DNA of 64,000 nucleotides, taken from assembly GCF_000826685.1 (NCBI RefSeq), contig NZ_JROO01000032.1:117173-181172 (forward strand), written 5' to 3'. Within the stretch, counting starts at the first letter, position 1. Every line of letters begins with the position of its first letter. Positions 46,747 to 54,218 of this stretch are shown here, piece by piece. The DNA comes from Streptomonospora alba. GTDB lineage: Bacteria; Actinomycetota; Actinomycetes; Streptosporangiales; Streptosporangiaceae. Both the position numbers and the translations under genes were made by a program. The notes under the pieces are model-generated. The model had not been told where the DNA came from, did no database searches, and saw only the letters and a program-made list of their open reading frames with translations.

Positions 46747-46944
46747 TCAGAACCGGTCGCTATGAAGCCCTGACACGAATGCAGTCCACTCGCTCGTAGG
46801 AAACTCCAAGTGCCCGAGTTTGCGGTGCTGGGAGTCGCGGACCGCGGTGGCGCCGGGGGTGTCGGCCACCTCCACGCAGTTGACGCGGTCACTATAGCTG
46901 GACGTGCGGAATTCCAGCTGTTCGGCGAGACTCTCGATCGCCAT
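46747..46944 (-). CDS. DUF397 protein (copy 1)
   Basis: The 65-residue protein contains LEFRTSSYSDRVNCVEVADT, then ATAVRDSQHRKLGHLEFPTSEWTAFVSGL. This is the DUF397 pattern (conserved SSYS, CVEVA, VRDS, FxxxEWxAF). DUF397 proteins act with XRE/DUF5753 regulators such as BldB/WhiJ-type systems in Streptomyces development. GGAGAATCTGTG precedes ATG 46944, which overlaps the stop of the copy-2 gene by one base (TGATG). The copies probably form a two-gene operon under the XRE regulator. Confidence 0.9.
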   Translation of the reverse strand: MAIESLAEQLEFRTSSYSDRVNCVEVADTPGATAVRDSQHRKLGHLEFPTSEWTAFVSGLHSDRF

Positions 46945-47129
46945 CACAGATTCTCCGATCGGGTCGCGTTCAGGAACGCCGTCCACTCGGTGGCCGGGAA
47001 CTCCAGATGGCCGTCCTCTCGGCGCTTCGTGTCCCGCAAAGCGGCCCCCACCTGCGGGTGGCACGCGACTTCTACACAGTCCTGACGGTTCCCGCTGTAG
47101 CTCGACTTGCGGAACTGCAGCTCTTCCAT
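46944..47129 (-). CDS. DUF397 protein (copy 2)
   Basis: The 61-residue protein reads LQFRKSSYSGNRQDCVEVAC, then ALRDTKRREDGHLEFPATEWTAFLNATRSENL, a full DUF397 domain. GAGGACGAGT precedes the ATG at 47129. It lies 16 nt after the stop of the XRE regulator gene, and its own stop overlaps the start of copy 1, so the regulator and two DUF397 genes are one operon. Confidence 0.9.
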   Translation of the reverse strand: MEELQFRKSSYSGNRQDCVEVACHPQVGAALRDTKRREDGHLEFPATEWTAFLNATRSENL

Positions 47130-47145
47130 CGGTACCACTCGTCCT

Positions 47146-48006
47146 CTATCGAGACTCGGCCACATCTCGGATCACCTGCTGGATGAACTCCGCCGACCGG
47201 GCTGCCGTCAACGCTGCGCCCTGAACATTCGCCCAAACCGTGTTGTACGTAGTGAGCTCGGCCGGTTCTTCCACCAGAAGGCTAGCTGTCACGGTCTCGG
47301 TGAAAGCTACCGGTATGTCAGCAGGGTCGGGGAAGTCCAAGATCGTGAACGACCCGTTCGACGCTTGGTGCTCGCCGCCCTCGAACGGCAGGACACGCAG
47401 ATCCACGTTGTGTCGCGTCGCCATGTTGCACAGGTGTTCTAACTGCTCAACGAGGATGTCTCTGCCACCGATGCGGCGACGAAGCGCCCCCTCGTCCAGG
47501 ATCGCGGAGAAGCGCGGCGGCCGCACACCGTGGAGGATCTGTTGCCGCTCCAGCCGCCCTTTGACGTGACGGTCCACGAGCGAGTCATCGTGGGCGTCCC
47601 CAGCGCGAAACACCGCCTCGATGTACTCCGGAGTCTGAAGTAGGCCCGGCACCAACTGCGCCTGCCAACACCGGATCCCCGAGGCCTCGGCCTCCCAGTC
47701 CGGTAGCGCGCGTTCCCCGAATATGTCGCGGTACTTCCACCACCAGCCGCGCTCCTTCGACTGCCGAGCGAGCCGCAGCATGGCATCGCGGGTGTCGTCG
47801 TCAGCGATGCCGTACAGGTCCATCGCCGCAGTGAGGTCTCCGGTCTTGATCCCCTGCTGGGCTCCCTCGATCTTCGTCAGCTTCGAGTGCGGCCAGCCGA
47901 GCCGGCGAGCCGCAGCGGCGCCGGTATAACCGGCTGACTCACGGGCCTTGCGCAGCTCAGCGGCAAGGCGCCGACGACGCACGGAGGGGCTGTGGGAGCG
48001 CTGCAT
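47146..48006 (-). CDS. XRE family regulator with DUF5753 domain
   Basis: The 286-residue protein has an N-terminal XRE helix-turn-helix (about residues 13-65: RLAAELRKARESAGYTGAAAARRLGWPHSKLTKIEGAQQGIKTGD), then the DUF5753 domain (about 95-280) with EASGIRCWQAQLVPGLLQTPEYIEAVFRA and GSFTILDFPDP. This is the WhiJ-like class paired with DUF397 proteins, which modulate it. The ATG at 48006 lies 4 nt after AGCGCTGC. It is divergent, by 138 nt, from the three-gene operon at 48145. Confidence 0.93.
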   Translation of the reverse strand: MQRSHSPSVRRRRLAAELRKARESAGYTGAAAARRLGWPHSKLTKIEGAQQGIKTGDLTAAMDLYGIADDDTRDAMLRLARQSKERGWWWKYRDIFGERALPDWEAEASGIRCWQAQLVPGLLQTPEYIEAVFRAGDAHDDSLVDRHVKGRLERQQILHGVRPPRFSAILDEGALRRRIGGRDILVEQLEHLCNMATRHNVDLRVLPFEGGEHQASNGSFTILDFPDPADIPVAFTETVTASLLVEEPAELTTYNTVWANVQGAALTAARSAEFIQQVIRDVAESR

Positions 48007-48144
48007 GCGCCCACTGTAACGGGACCATGACTGCCCATCGATTTCTATGTTCGGCTTGAAAAATCGAAAACTTCAGTTGATGATGTGTGTAGCCAAGAGG
48101 TTTCTCTTAGTAGTCGCCCGAAGTCACAATGGAGGTTGGCAAGC

Positions 48145-48528
48145 GTGAGCATGACGAAAACCTTCACCAGGAGGGACTGGACTCGCCGCCGTGTCCGCCT
48201 GTATGCGCCTGTACCCGAGCCCTCGAAACCGCGTGGTGGCCCGTACGAACCGCCGCCCCCACCGACCCCACCGCCACCTGTACGACCGACGAGCCCCGGC
48301 ACCACAGTCGCGTTCGACGAGCTGTTCCAGCGGCGGCGGATCGTGCATCCGTGGCTGGAGGCGCACGAAGCCCGAAAGAAACCCCCTCCGGAGGACGATC
48401 TCGCCGAGCTGCGGACGCTGACCCGCGCGCTCCTCGCCCGCCGGCCCGACCTCGGCACGACCATCGGCGCGCCTCCCGCCGCGCCTCCCGCCCCCGTCGG
48501 CCACGGCGACCTGCTGGAGGTGGGATGA
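48145..48528 (+). CDS. Proline-rich protein of unknown function (operon gene 1)
   Basis: The 127-residue protein starts at GTG 48145, with GGAGG spaced 9 nt upstream (ATG 48151 is an alternative). It has a basic start (MTKTFTRRDWTRRRVRLYAP), a Pro-rich stretch PPPPPTPPPPVRPTSP (about 36-51), and a helical C-terminus VAFDELFQRRRIVHPWLEAHEARKKPPPEDDLAELRTLTRALLARRPDLG. No family is recognised. Its stop overlaps the next ATG (ATGA), so the three downstream genes are translationally coupled. Confidence 0.72.
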   Translation: MSMTKTFTRRDWTRRRVRLYAPVPEPSKPRGGPYEPPPPPTPPPPVRPTSPGTTVAFDELFQRRRIVHPWLEAHEARKKPPPEDDLAELRTLTRALLARRPDLGTTIGAPPAAPPAPVGHGDLLEVG

Positions 48529-48758
48529 CCATGGCGACCGTCCCCCGCCAGCGCGAGTACACACCGCACCGGCTCACGACAGAGGAATACGAGCGCTTTA
48601 CGCAGCTCTGCCTCCGTCACCGCGCGTGGGCGATCCGCTACACCGCCGACCAGATCGGGCCGGTGTTCGAGGGCACCCGCCCCGACGGCCGCCTGCTCCG
48701 GGCCCGCACCCTGGACGAGTTGGCCCGGCGCCTGGGCGACGGGTCGGCGGCCCGGTGA
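48525..48758 (+). CDS. Small protein of unknown function (operon gene 2)
   Basis: The 77-residue protein starts with ATG 48525 overlapping the stop of gene 1 and reads YTPHRLTTEEYERFTQLCLR, then HRAWAIRYTADQIGPVFEGTRPDGRLLRARTLDELARRLGDG. The compact alpha/beta layout with a conserved-looking Trp-Ala-Ile-Arg-Tyr core recalls small adaptor or antitoxin-type proteins, but no family is named. Its stop overlaps the start of gene 3 (GTGA). Confidence 0.72.
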   Translation: MTMATVPRQREYTPHRLTTEEYERFTQLCLRHRAWAIRYTADQIGPVFEGTRPDGRLLRARTLDELARRLGDGSAAR

Positions 48759-49222
48759 CCCCCCGTGCCGCCGCCCCCGCGGCCGCTCCCCTGCTGCGGG
48801 CGGTGCGGGCCGCCCTGGCCGTGCCCCCGGCCGTGCGCAGCGCGGACGTCGCCGCCTACCACGCGCTGCTGTGGCACCGGCGCCGCATGGTCCGCGACGC
48901 GGCCCGGCGATTCCACCAGGCCGCCGCCTCGGACCCGGCGCGGGAAGCGGCGGCACTCGCCCGCGAACTCCGGGAGCAGGTGGCGGCCTCCCCCGTCACC
49001 TACCGCACGTGCCTGCGCGCCGAAGACCGGCGCGGGCCCTTGGACTTCGCCCCGTACCGCCCGCCGCACCGCGTCGGGCCGCCGCCCGCCGACCTGGTCC
49101 TCGCCTACCCCGACTGGTGGTTCTACGGCGAGCCCGGCGCCGTCGCGCAGCGGGAGGACCCGCGCACCGTCCTGGTGCACGACACCTGGGAGGAGCTCCG
49201 CCGGCACCTGCCGCCATGCTGA
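48755..49222 (+). CDS. Protein of unknown function (operon gene 3)
   Basis: The 155-residue protein starts at GTG 48755 within the stop of gene 2. It is Ala/Arg-rich with helices through about residue 80 and a C-terminal block PPADLVLAYPDWWFYGEPGAV that is rich in aromatic residues, then DPRTVLVHDTWEELRRHLPPC. No family recognised. It converges with menG. The three genes lie next to an XRE/DUF397 operon and may be regulated with it. Confidence 0.7.
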   Translation: MTPRAAAPAAAPLLRAVRAALAVPPAVRSADVAAYHALLWHRRRMVRDAARRFHQAAASDPAREAAALARELREQVAASPVTYRTCLRAEDRRGPLDFAPYRPPHRVGPPPADLVLAYPDWWFYGEPGAVAQREDPRTVLVHDTWEELRRHLPPC

Positions 49223-49236
49223 TCGGAGGCGACGCC

Positions 49237-49947
49237 TCAGCGGCGGCGGTATCCCCGGTGCAGTGCGACCACGCCGAAGCTGAGGTTGCGCCAGGCCACG
49301 GACTCCCAGCCGGCGGAGATCAGCCGCTGGGCGAGCGCGCGCTGGTCGGGCCAGTCCATGATCGACTCGGAGAGGTACTCGTAGGGCTCGGTCTTCTCGG
49401 TGACCAGCCGCGCGACCCGGGGCAGCGCGCCCATCAGGTAGGTGCCGTAGACGCGGTCCAGCACGCCGACGGGGATATGGCTGAACTCGCAGATCACCAG
49501 TCGGCCCCCGACCTTGGTCACCCGGTGCAGCTCGCGCAGCGCCTGGTCGCAGTCGTTGGTGTTGCGCAGCCCGAACGACACCGTCACCGCGTCGAAGGTC
49601 TGATCGGCGAACGGCAGGGCCAGCGCGTCGCCGGCGACGAAGGTGACACCTCGGCGCGAGGCGCCCCCGCGCCGACGGGCGCCCACCCGCAGCATCCCCT
49701 GCGAGAAGTCGCAGGCGATGACCCGCGCCCCCTTGCCGGTGAAGGACTCCGAGGACGTGCCGGTGCCCGCTGCCAGGTCCAGCACGAGCTCGCCGCTGTA
49801 GGCGTCGACGGCCTGCACCGTGGCGCGGCGCCACAGGCGGTCCTGGCCCAGGGAGATGACGTCGTTGACGAGGTCGTAGCGGTCGGCGATGCCGTCGAAC
49901 ATGCTCGCGACGTCGGCGGGCCGCTTGTCGAGCTCAGCGCGGGTCAT
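49237..49947 (-). CDS. menG: Demethylmenaquinone methyltransferase
   Basis: The 236-residue enzyme matches UbiE/Men[26 protein letters not shown] near residue 17, SAM-binding [13 protein letters not shown] near 54, [24 protein letters not shown] near 106 and EFSHIPV near 151. It methylates demethylmenaquinone in the last step of menaquinone synthesis. The ATG at 49947 is divergent from the secreted protein gene at 50149. Its place near nuo and the MenJ-like gene fits quinone function. Confidence 0.93.
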   Translation of the reverse strand: MTRAELDKRPADVASMFDGIADRYDLVNDVISLGQDRLWRRATVQAVDAYSGELVLDLAAGTGTSSESFTGKGARVIACDFSQGMLRVGARRRGGASRRGVTFVAGDALALPFADQTFDAVTVSFGLRNTNDCDQALRELHRVTKVGGRLVICEFSHIPVGVLDRVYGTYLMGALPRVARLVTEKTEPYEYLSESIMDWPDQRALAQRLISAGWESVAWRNLSFGVVALHRGYRRR

Positions 49948-50148
49948 GGATCCACCTTAGGGCGCGGTGCGGAGTGCGCGGGCACGCCCGCGGCACGCGG
50001 TGGACACGATCCCCCGCGCAATGACCCTGCGTGACGATACAGTGCCTTTTCGTACCGATCGGCGGATGCGCCGACGGCGCGGCGCGTCCGCAGGCACCCG
50101 CGGGCCGCCGCAGCCTCCGCGTCCGCAGCAGCACCTGGAGGCAGTTCC

Positions 50149-51501
50149 GTGTCCACCGACCACTATGGCGGCGGCCCCGCGCCGCGCCGCTCCCTGTCCT
50201 CCGCCCGCCGCCGACGGGCGGGCACCGCGCTGACCGCCGCACTGGCTGCGGCCGCCTTCGTCGGGCCGACGGTCCTGGGCCAGCCCGCGGCCTGGGCGGG
50301 CGTGCGCCACGGCGGAGTCGTCGACGAGCAGCCGGTCTCCTCGACGCCGCACGTCCTCGACGGCCGAGTCAAAGCCGTGGCGCCGGTCGGCGACCTGGTG
50401 GTCGTGGCCGGACGGTTCGACCGGGTGGCCGCCCCCGACCGGAACGAGACGGTCGATCGGCACAACGTCTTCGCCTTCGATCGAAGCACCGGCGAGATCA
50501 GCGACGACTTCGCACCCGACGTCGACGGCACCGTCACCAGTGCGGTACCCGGCCCGGGCGGCGGCACCGTCCACATCGCGGGCCGCTTCGACCGCGTGGA
50601 GGGCGAGAACCTGCGCGGTGTCGCGCTGCTGTCCACCGGCGACGGCGATCCCGTGGACTCCTTCGACGCCGGTGTGGCGGGCGGCTCGGTCTATCGCGCC
50701 GACGCCTACGGCGGGCACCTCTACCTCGGCGGCAGCTTCGACAGTGTCGGCGGGGCGCCGCGCAGCGGACTGGCCCGCGTCGACCGGCGGACCGGCGCGC
50801 CCGATCCCGGATTCGACGTCTCCCCCGGCGAGGCCCGGCGCGGGAGCCTTCGCGTGCACGAACTCGCGATCTCGCCCCGCGGCGACCGCCTGGTGGCCGC
50901 GGGCACCTTCACCCGGGTCGACGACCGGCGCCGGTACCAGATCGCGGTGATCGACACGGCCGCGCGGCCCGCCGCTCTGGCCGACTGGTCCACCGAGTCC
51001 TATGCGGCACCGTGCGACTACAGCCGCCTGCACACCTACATGCGCAGGATCGACTTCGCGCCCGACGGCTCGTACTTCGCGGTGGTCACCGCGGGCGGGC
51101 CCGAGAACAAGCCGGGACTGTGCAAGACCGCGGCACGGTGGGAGACCTACGCCGGACCCGGCGCCGAACCCACCTGGGTCAACCACACCGGCGGCGACTC
51201 GCTGTACGCGGTCGAAGCCACGGGGGCGGCGGTATACGTCGGCGGTCACCAGCGCTGGATGGACAACCCCGACGGCGACCACGACGCCGGTCCGGGCGCC
51301 GTGGAGCGCAGCGGGATCGCGGCGCTCGACCCGCGCACGGGTCGGGCCCTGGCGTGGAACCCGGGCCGTAAGCGCGGGCACGGTGCCGAAGCGCTCACGT
51401 CCGCGCCGGAAGGGCTCTACGTCGGCAGCGACACCACAGGGCTGGCCGGAACCTACCGGGGGCGGCTGGGGATGTTCCCGCTGCCGTGGCCCCGGCTCTG
51501 A
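50149..51501 (+). CDS. Secreted beta-propeller-like protein
   Basis: The 450-residue precursor starts with a positively charged segment and a signal peptide (RRRRAGTALTAALAAAAFVG, cleaved probably after AWA at about residue 50). The mature part has repeated segments such as VVVAGRFDRVAAPDRNE, VHIAGRFDRVEGENLRG, LYLGGSFDSVGGAPRSG, VAAGTFTRVDDRRRY and VYVGGHQRWMDNPDGD, each with a Gly-Gly/Asp pattern near a strand, as in delta-60/DUF5122 propeller proteins. An exported binding or lectin-like role is possible; there is no catalytic motif. GTG 50149 is the start. A terminator hairpin follows. Confidence 0.78.
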   Translation: MSTDHYGGGPAPRRSLSSARRRRAGTALTAALAAAAFVGPTVLGQPAAWAGVRHGGVVDEQPVSSTPHVLDGRVKAVAPVGDLVVVAGRFDRVAAPDRNETVDRHNVFAFDRSTGEISDDFAPDVDGTVTSAVPGPGGGTVHIAGRFDRVEGENLRGVALLSTGDGDPVDSFDAGVAGGSVYRADAYGGHLYLGGSFDSVGGAPRSGLARVDRRTGAPDPGFDVSPGEARRGSLRVHELAISPRGDRLVAAGTFTRVDDRRRYQIAVIDTAARPAALADWSTESYAAPCDYSRLHTYMRRIDFAPDGSYFAVVTAGGPENKPGLCKTAARWETYAGPGAEPTWVNHTGGDSLYAVEATGAAVYVGGHQRWMDNPDGDHDAGPGAVERSGIAALDPRTGRALAWNPGRKRGHGAEALTSAPEGLYVGSDTTGLAGTYRGRLGMFPLPWPRL

Positions 51502-51521
51502 GGGGCCGAGCCCGCGGCCGG

Positions 51522-51544
51522 GCGCCCGGCGGCTCGCCGGGCGC
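51522..51544. terminator. Bidirectional terminator
   Basis: Perfect 10-bp arms GCGCCCGGCG (51522-51531) and its complement (51535-51544), loop GCT, between the convergent propeller gene (stop 51501) and the DUF4229 gene (stop 51545). Confidence 0.75.
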
Positions 51545-51970
51545 TCAGCGGGCCTCTTGAGGGGCGCCGGAGCGGGGCTCCTCCCCGCCGCCGTCCTCGC
51601 CGGAGGGCCGCTCGTCCCGCACCGCCTGCTGCCCCCGCTCGGCCGGCTCGGCGGCATCCCGGGGCACGGCGTCGCCTTCGGCGTCCGACCCGCCCCCGGC
51701 CTCGGCCGCGCCGGCCTGCTGCACGTCGTCCTCCTTTGCCGCGCCCTCCTCCAGGCGCGCCCTGACACCCCGCATCCGCGCGATGCCGCCGGCGATGGTC
51801 GAGGACATCGCGTCGCGCTGCGCGGACAGCAGTACGTAGCTCAGCAGGCCGCTGACCACCACCGCGATCGCGGCGGCGAGCAGCCCGCGGGCGCCCAGCA
51901 GATAGAGCACGGCGAAGGCCACCGCGAACAGCAGCAGGCGCGCCGCGGTATAAGCGAGGACGCTACGCAT
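51545..51970 (-). CDS. DUF4229 domain membrane protein
   Basis: The 141-residue protein matches DUF4229: MRSVLAYTAARLLLFAVAFA and VLYLLGARGLLAAAIAVVVSGLLSYVLLSAQRDAMSSTIAGGI, two membrane helices in the first 60 residues. The remaining 80 residues are an acidic, Gly/Ala/Glu-rich disordered tail. Start ATG 51970 is preferred as it begins the conserved membrane part; the frame is open farther upstream without a good site. The family is actinobacterial, of unknown function. It is divergent from bldC. Confidence 0.85.
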   Translation of the reverse strand: MRSVLAYTAARLLLFAVAFAVLYLLGARGLLAAAIAVVVSGLLSYVLLSAQRDAMSSTIAGGIARMRGVRARLEEGAAKEDDVQQAGAAEAGGGSDAEGDAVPRDAAEPAERGQQAVRDERPSGEDGGGEEPRSGAPQEAR

Positions 51971-52348
51971 GAAAACCGCCTCACAACGGATCATTCGGCA
52001 ATAGATTGTGTCTGGGCGAAGCAGCCGAGGGCGCCGAGCACCCGCGCCGGGCGTGCGCGAATCCACGCGGTCCGGCTCAATGCCAGGGTACGGGCCGGTC
52101 GCGGGCGTCCGGCCGCACCCCCGGTGCGGCGGGGCACGACTCTCCCGGCTGCGAAGGGCAACCCGTGATGGGACCAATGGGATCCGGACTTCCGAATTGG
52201 AGGTTACGTTCCGGTCACATATTGGGTCCATCACCCCGGTTCCTCCCTGTTTTTACGAAAACTTGGGAGGAAACGCACCCACTCATGCACACTAGGGGAT
52301 CAAACGCCCGCCTCCCCCCAAGTCGACTGGCGGGCCCGAAGGGGGATT
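51971..52348. promoter_or_regulatory. Divergent region DUF4229/bldC with leader hairpin
   Basis: The 378-bp gap has no supported gene. AT-rich sequence occurs around 51995-52015 and 52200-52275, matching promoters for the two divergent genes. TTCCTCCC (52240-52247) and GGGAGGAA (52265-52272) form an 8-bp stem around a 17-nt AT-rich loop, lying 77 nt before the bldC start. GAAGGGGG precedes the bldC GTG. Confidence 0.45.
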
Positions 52349-52549
52349 GTGAAGGTGGAAAGAGGAAGCGAACGCTTGCTGACCCCAGGAGAGGTGGCCT
52401 CCCTCTTCCGAGTCGACCCGAAGACGGTGACTCGGTGGGCCGCGTCGGGGCGCATCAGCAGCATCCGCACCCCCGGCGGCCATCGCCGCTTCCGGGAGTC
52501 CGAAGTCCGCGCCCTGCTGCACGGAGAACCGACCGAGTCCACGCCCTGA
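52349..52549 (+). CDS. bldC: BldC developmental regulator
   Basis: The 66-residue protein is a small MerR-like winged helix: LLTPGEVASLFRVDPKTVTR, WAASGRISSIRTPGGHRRFRESEVRALL. This is nearly the S. coelicolor BldC pattern (68 residues). BldC represses sporulation genes and binds DNA cooperatively at direct repeats. GTG 52349 follows GAAGGGGGATT. It has no linked partner and is divergent from the DUF4229 gene. Assignment is strong from length and sequence. Confidence 0.92.
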   Translation: MKVERGSERLLTPGEVASLFRVDPKTVTRWAASGRISSIRTPGGHRRFRESEVRALLHGEPTESTP

Positions 52550-52670
52550 CCGCCGCACGTCCGAACGCGCCCCGTCCGCCCCGGAGCCCTCTGGCGGCCC
52601 CGCTCCCGCCGGGCACAGGGCTCCCTCGGCAGACGGCGCACACGTAAGCCATCCCGGATAGGCTGAAACC

Positions 52671-53021
52671 ATGGTGTGGCTCGCTGGCCTAATCACGCTG
52701 CTTACGATCGCGGTCTGGGTGTACGCGTTCTTCGACGCGCTCACCACCCCCGCTGCGGAAGTACGCAATCTACCCAAGATCCTCTGGCTGATCGTCATCG
52801 CGCTCTTCACACCGGTCGGCCCTCTGCTCTGGCTGTTCCTGGGCCGCCCGCGGGAGGCGGACGCGCCCGAGCCCGCGGGGCAGTCCGCGGACGGCACCTC
52901 GCTGGACCACCTCGATCCCGCGGACTTCAACCAGGCGTCCGACCGCGATCGTCCACTCGGCCCGGATGACGACCCGGAGTTCCTGCGCAAGCTGAACCGG
53001 CGCATCAACCCCGAGGAGTAG
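52671..53021 (+). CDS. PLDc_N domain membrane protein
   Basis: The 116-residue protein has two membrane helices (about residues 1-22 and 37-58) with the PLDc_N signature YAFFDALTTPAAEVRNLPKILWLIVIALFTPVGPLLWLFLGRP, followed by an acidic tail of 55 residues ending RRINPEE. The domain is the membrane anchor found in cardiolipin synthases, standing alone in actinobacteria. TAGGCTGAAACC before the ATG suggests a -10 and leaderless or short-leader start. It is followed by a long perfect terminator shared with the converging resC gene. Confidence 0.88.
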   Translation: MVWLAGLITLLTIAVWVYAFFDALTTPAAEVRNLPKILWLIVIALFTPVGPLLWLFLGRPREADAPEPAGQSADGTSLDHLDPADFNQASDRDRPLGPDDDPEFLRKLNRRINPEE

Positions 53022-53029
53022 TCCGCGCC

Positions 53030-53079
53030 GAGCGAGCGTGCGGAACGCCCCGGGGGGCGCACCGCACGCTCGCTCGGTC
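53030..53079. terminator. Bidirectional terminator, 16-bp arms
   Basis: CCGAGCGAGCGTGCGG (53030-53045) and its perfect complement (53064-53079) with an 18-nt loop lie 9 nt after the PLDc_N stop and 54 nt from the resC stop on the other strand. Confidence 0.8.
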
Positions 53080-53132
53080 GCGTCCTCGCCCGGCCGCGTC
53101 CGCAGGGCAGGGGAGCCTCAGCGGGCGCCGCC

Positions 53133-54215
53133 TCAGGCGTAGCTGTGCAGACCGCTGAAGACGAAGTTCACGGCGAAGAAGTTGAACATCAGGCAGGCGA
53201 ACCCGAGCAGGCCGATCCAGGTGGCCTTGGTGCCGCGCCAGCCCGCCGTCGCGCGAGCGTGCAGGTAGGCCGCGTAGACCACCCAGGTGATGAACGACCA
53301 CACCTCCTTGGGGTCCCAGCCCCAGAAGCGGCCCCAGGCCTCGTCGGCCCACACGGCGCCGGCGATGATCGCGAACGTCCACAGCGGGAACGCCAGCACG
53401 ATGAAGCGGTGCGAGACGCGGTCGAGCAGCTCGGCGGCGGGCAGCTTGGCGGCGACGCCCGCGACCCGCTGGCCCGCCGCGCGCTGGATCTCGGTGCGGC
53501 GCGCCATCAGGTGGGCCGCGGCGGCCGCGCCCGCGACCATGAACCCGCCGGTGGCGATGATGGCCGCCGAGACGTGGATCGCGATCCAGTAGGAGTGCAG
53601 CGCCGGGATCACCGGGCCCGCCTCGCTGTAGAGCCACCGCACGGCGATTCCCAGCAGCAGCACGACCGGCACCAGCACGAACGTGCCCAGGAAGCGGGCC
53701 TGGTAGCGCATGGCGGCGAACAGGAACGCGGCGACGCTGCACAGGCAGATCGCCACCACGAACTCGAACATGTTGCCCCACGGCCACCGGTCGGCGGCCA
53801 GCCCGCGGGTGGTGATGTGGGCGGCGTTGAGCAGGAAGCCCAGGACGGTCACGACCAGGGCCACATTGCCCACCGCGTGCTGGGCGGCCTTGGCCTCGGG
53901 CTCCTCGCGGCGCACGCTGACGGACATGTCGTCGCCGCCCTCGGCGGCGTCCAGGTCCAGGCTCGCCTCCCCCGCGGTGGGCGGCACGGCGGCGGAACCC
54001 GCCGTGTCGGATGCCTGCGCAGAACCGGCCGATGAGCCGGCGGCGACCGGCATGAGCCGGTTGGCACGCAGTGTGCGGCGGCGCCCGTAAGCGGCCTCGA
54101 CCGCGAAGAGGAACAGCGCGATCGCGTAGGCCACGATCATCGCGATGATCAGCCCGTCGCTGATTGAGGACATTCGGCCGTCCATGGCCGCGTCCGCGGC
54201 GATCATGTGCACCAC
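53133..54215 (-). CDS. resC: Cytochrome c synthase subunit CcsB (ResC)
   Basis: The 360-residue membrane protein has the tryptophan-rich heme-handling motif WGRFWGWDPKEVWSFITWVVYAAYLHARA near residue 295, a His in SYWIAIHVSAAIIATGG near 212, and eight or so helices. With ResB it attaches heme to apocytochromes c (system II). The GTG start at 54215 lies 3 nt downstream of the resB stop with GGAG spaced 6 nt. An insertion of Ser/Ala/Glu-rich residues (about 55-110) is a feature of the actinobacterial protein. Confidence 0.93.
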   Translation of the reverse strand: MVHMIAADAAMDGRMSSISDGLIIAMIVAYAIALFLFAVEAAYGRRRTLRANRLMPVAAGSSAGSAQASDTAGSAAVPPTAGEASLDLDAAEGGDDMSVSVRREEPEAKAAQHAVGNVALVVTVLGFLLNAAHITTRGLAADRWPWGNMFEFVVAICLCSVAAFLFAAMRYQARFLGTFVLVPVVLLLGIAVRWLYSEAGPVIPALHSYWIAIHVSAAIIATGGFMVAGAAAAAHLMARRTEIQRAAGQRVAGVAAKLPAAELLDRVSHRFIVLAFPLWTFAIIAGAVWADEAWGRFWGWDPKEVWSFITWVVYAAYLHARATAGWRGTKATWIGLLGFACLMFNFFAVNFVFSGLHSYA

Positions 54216-54218
54216 CGG

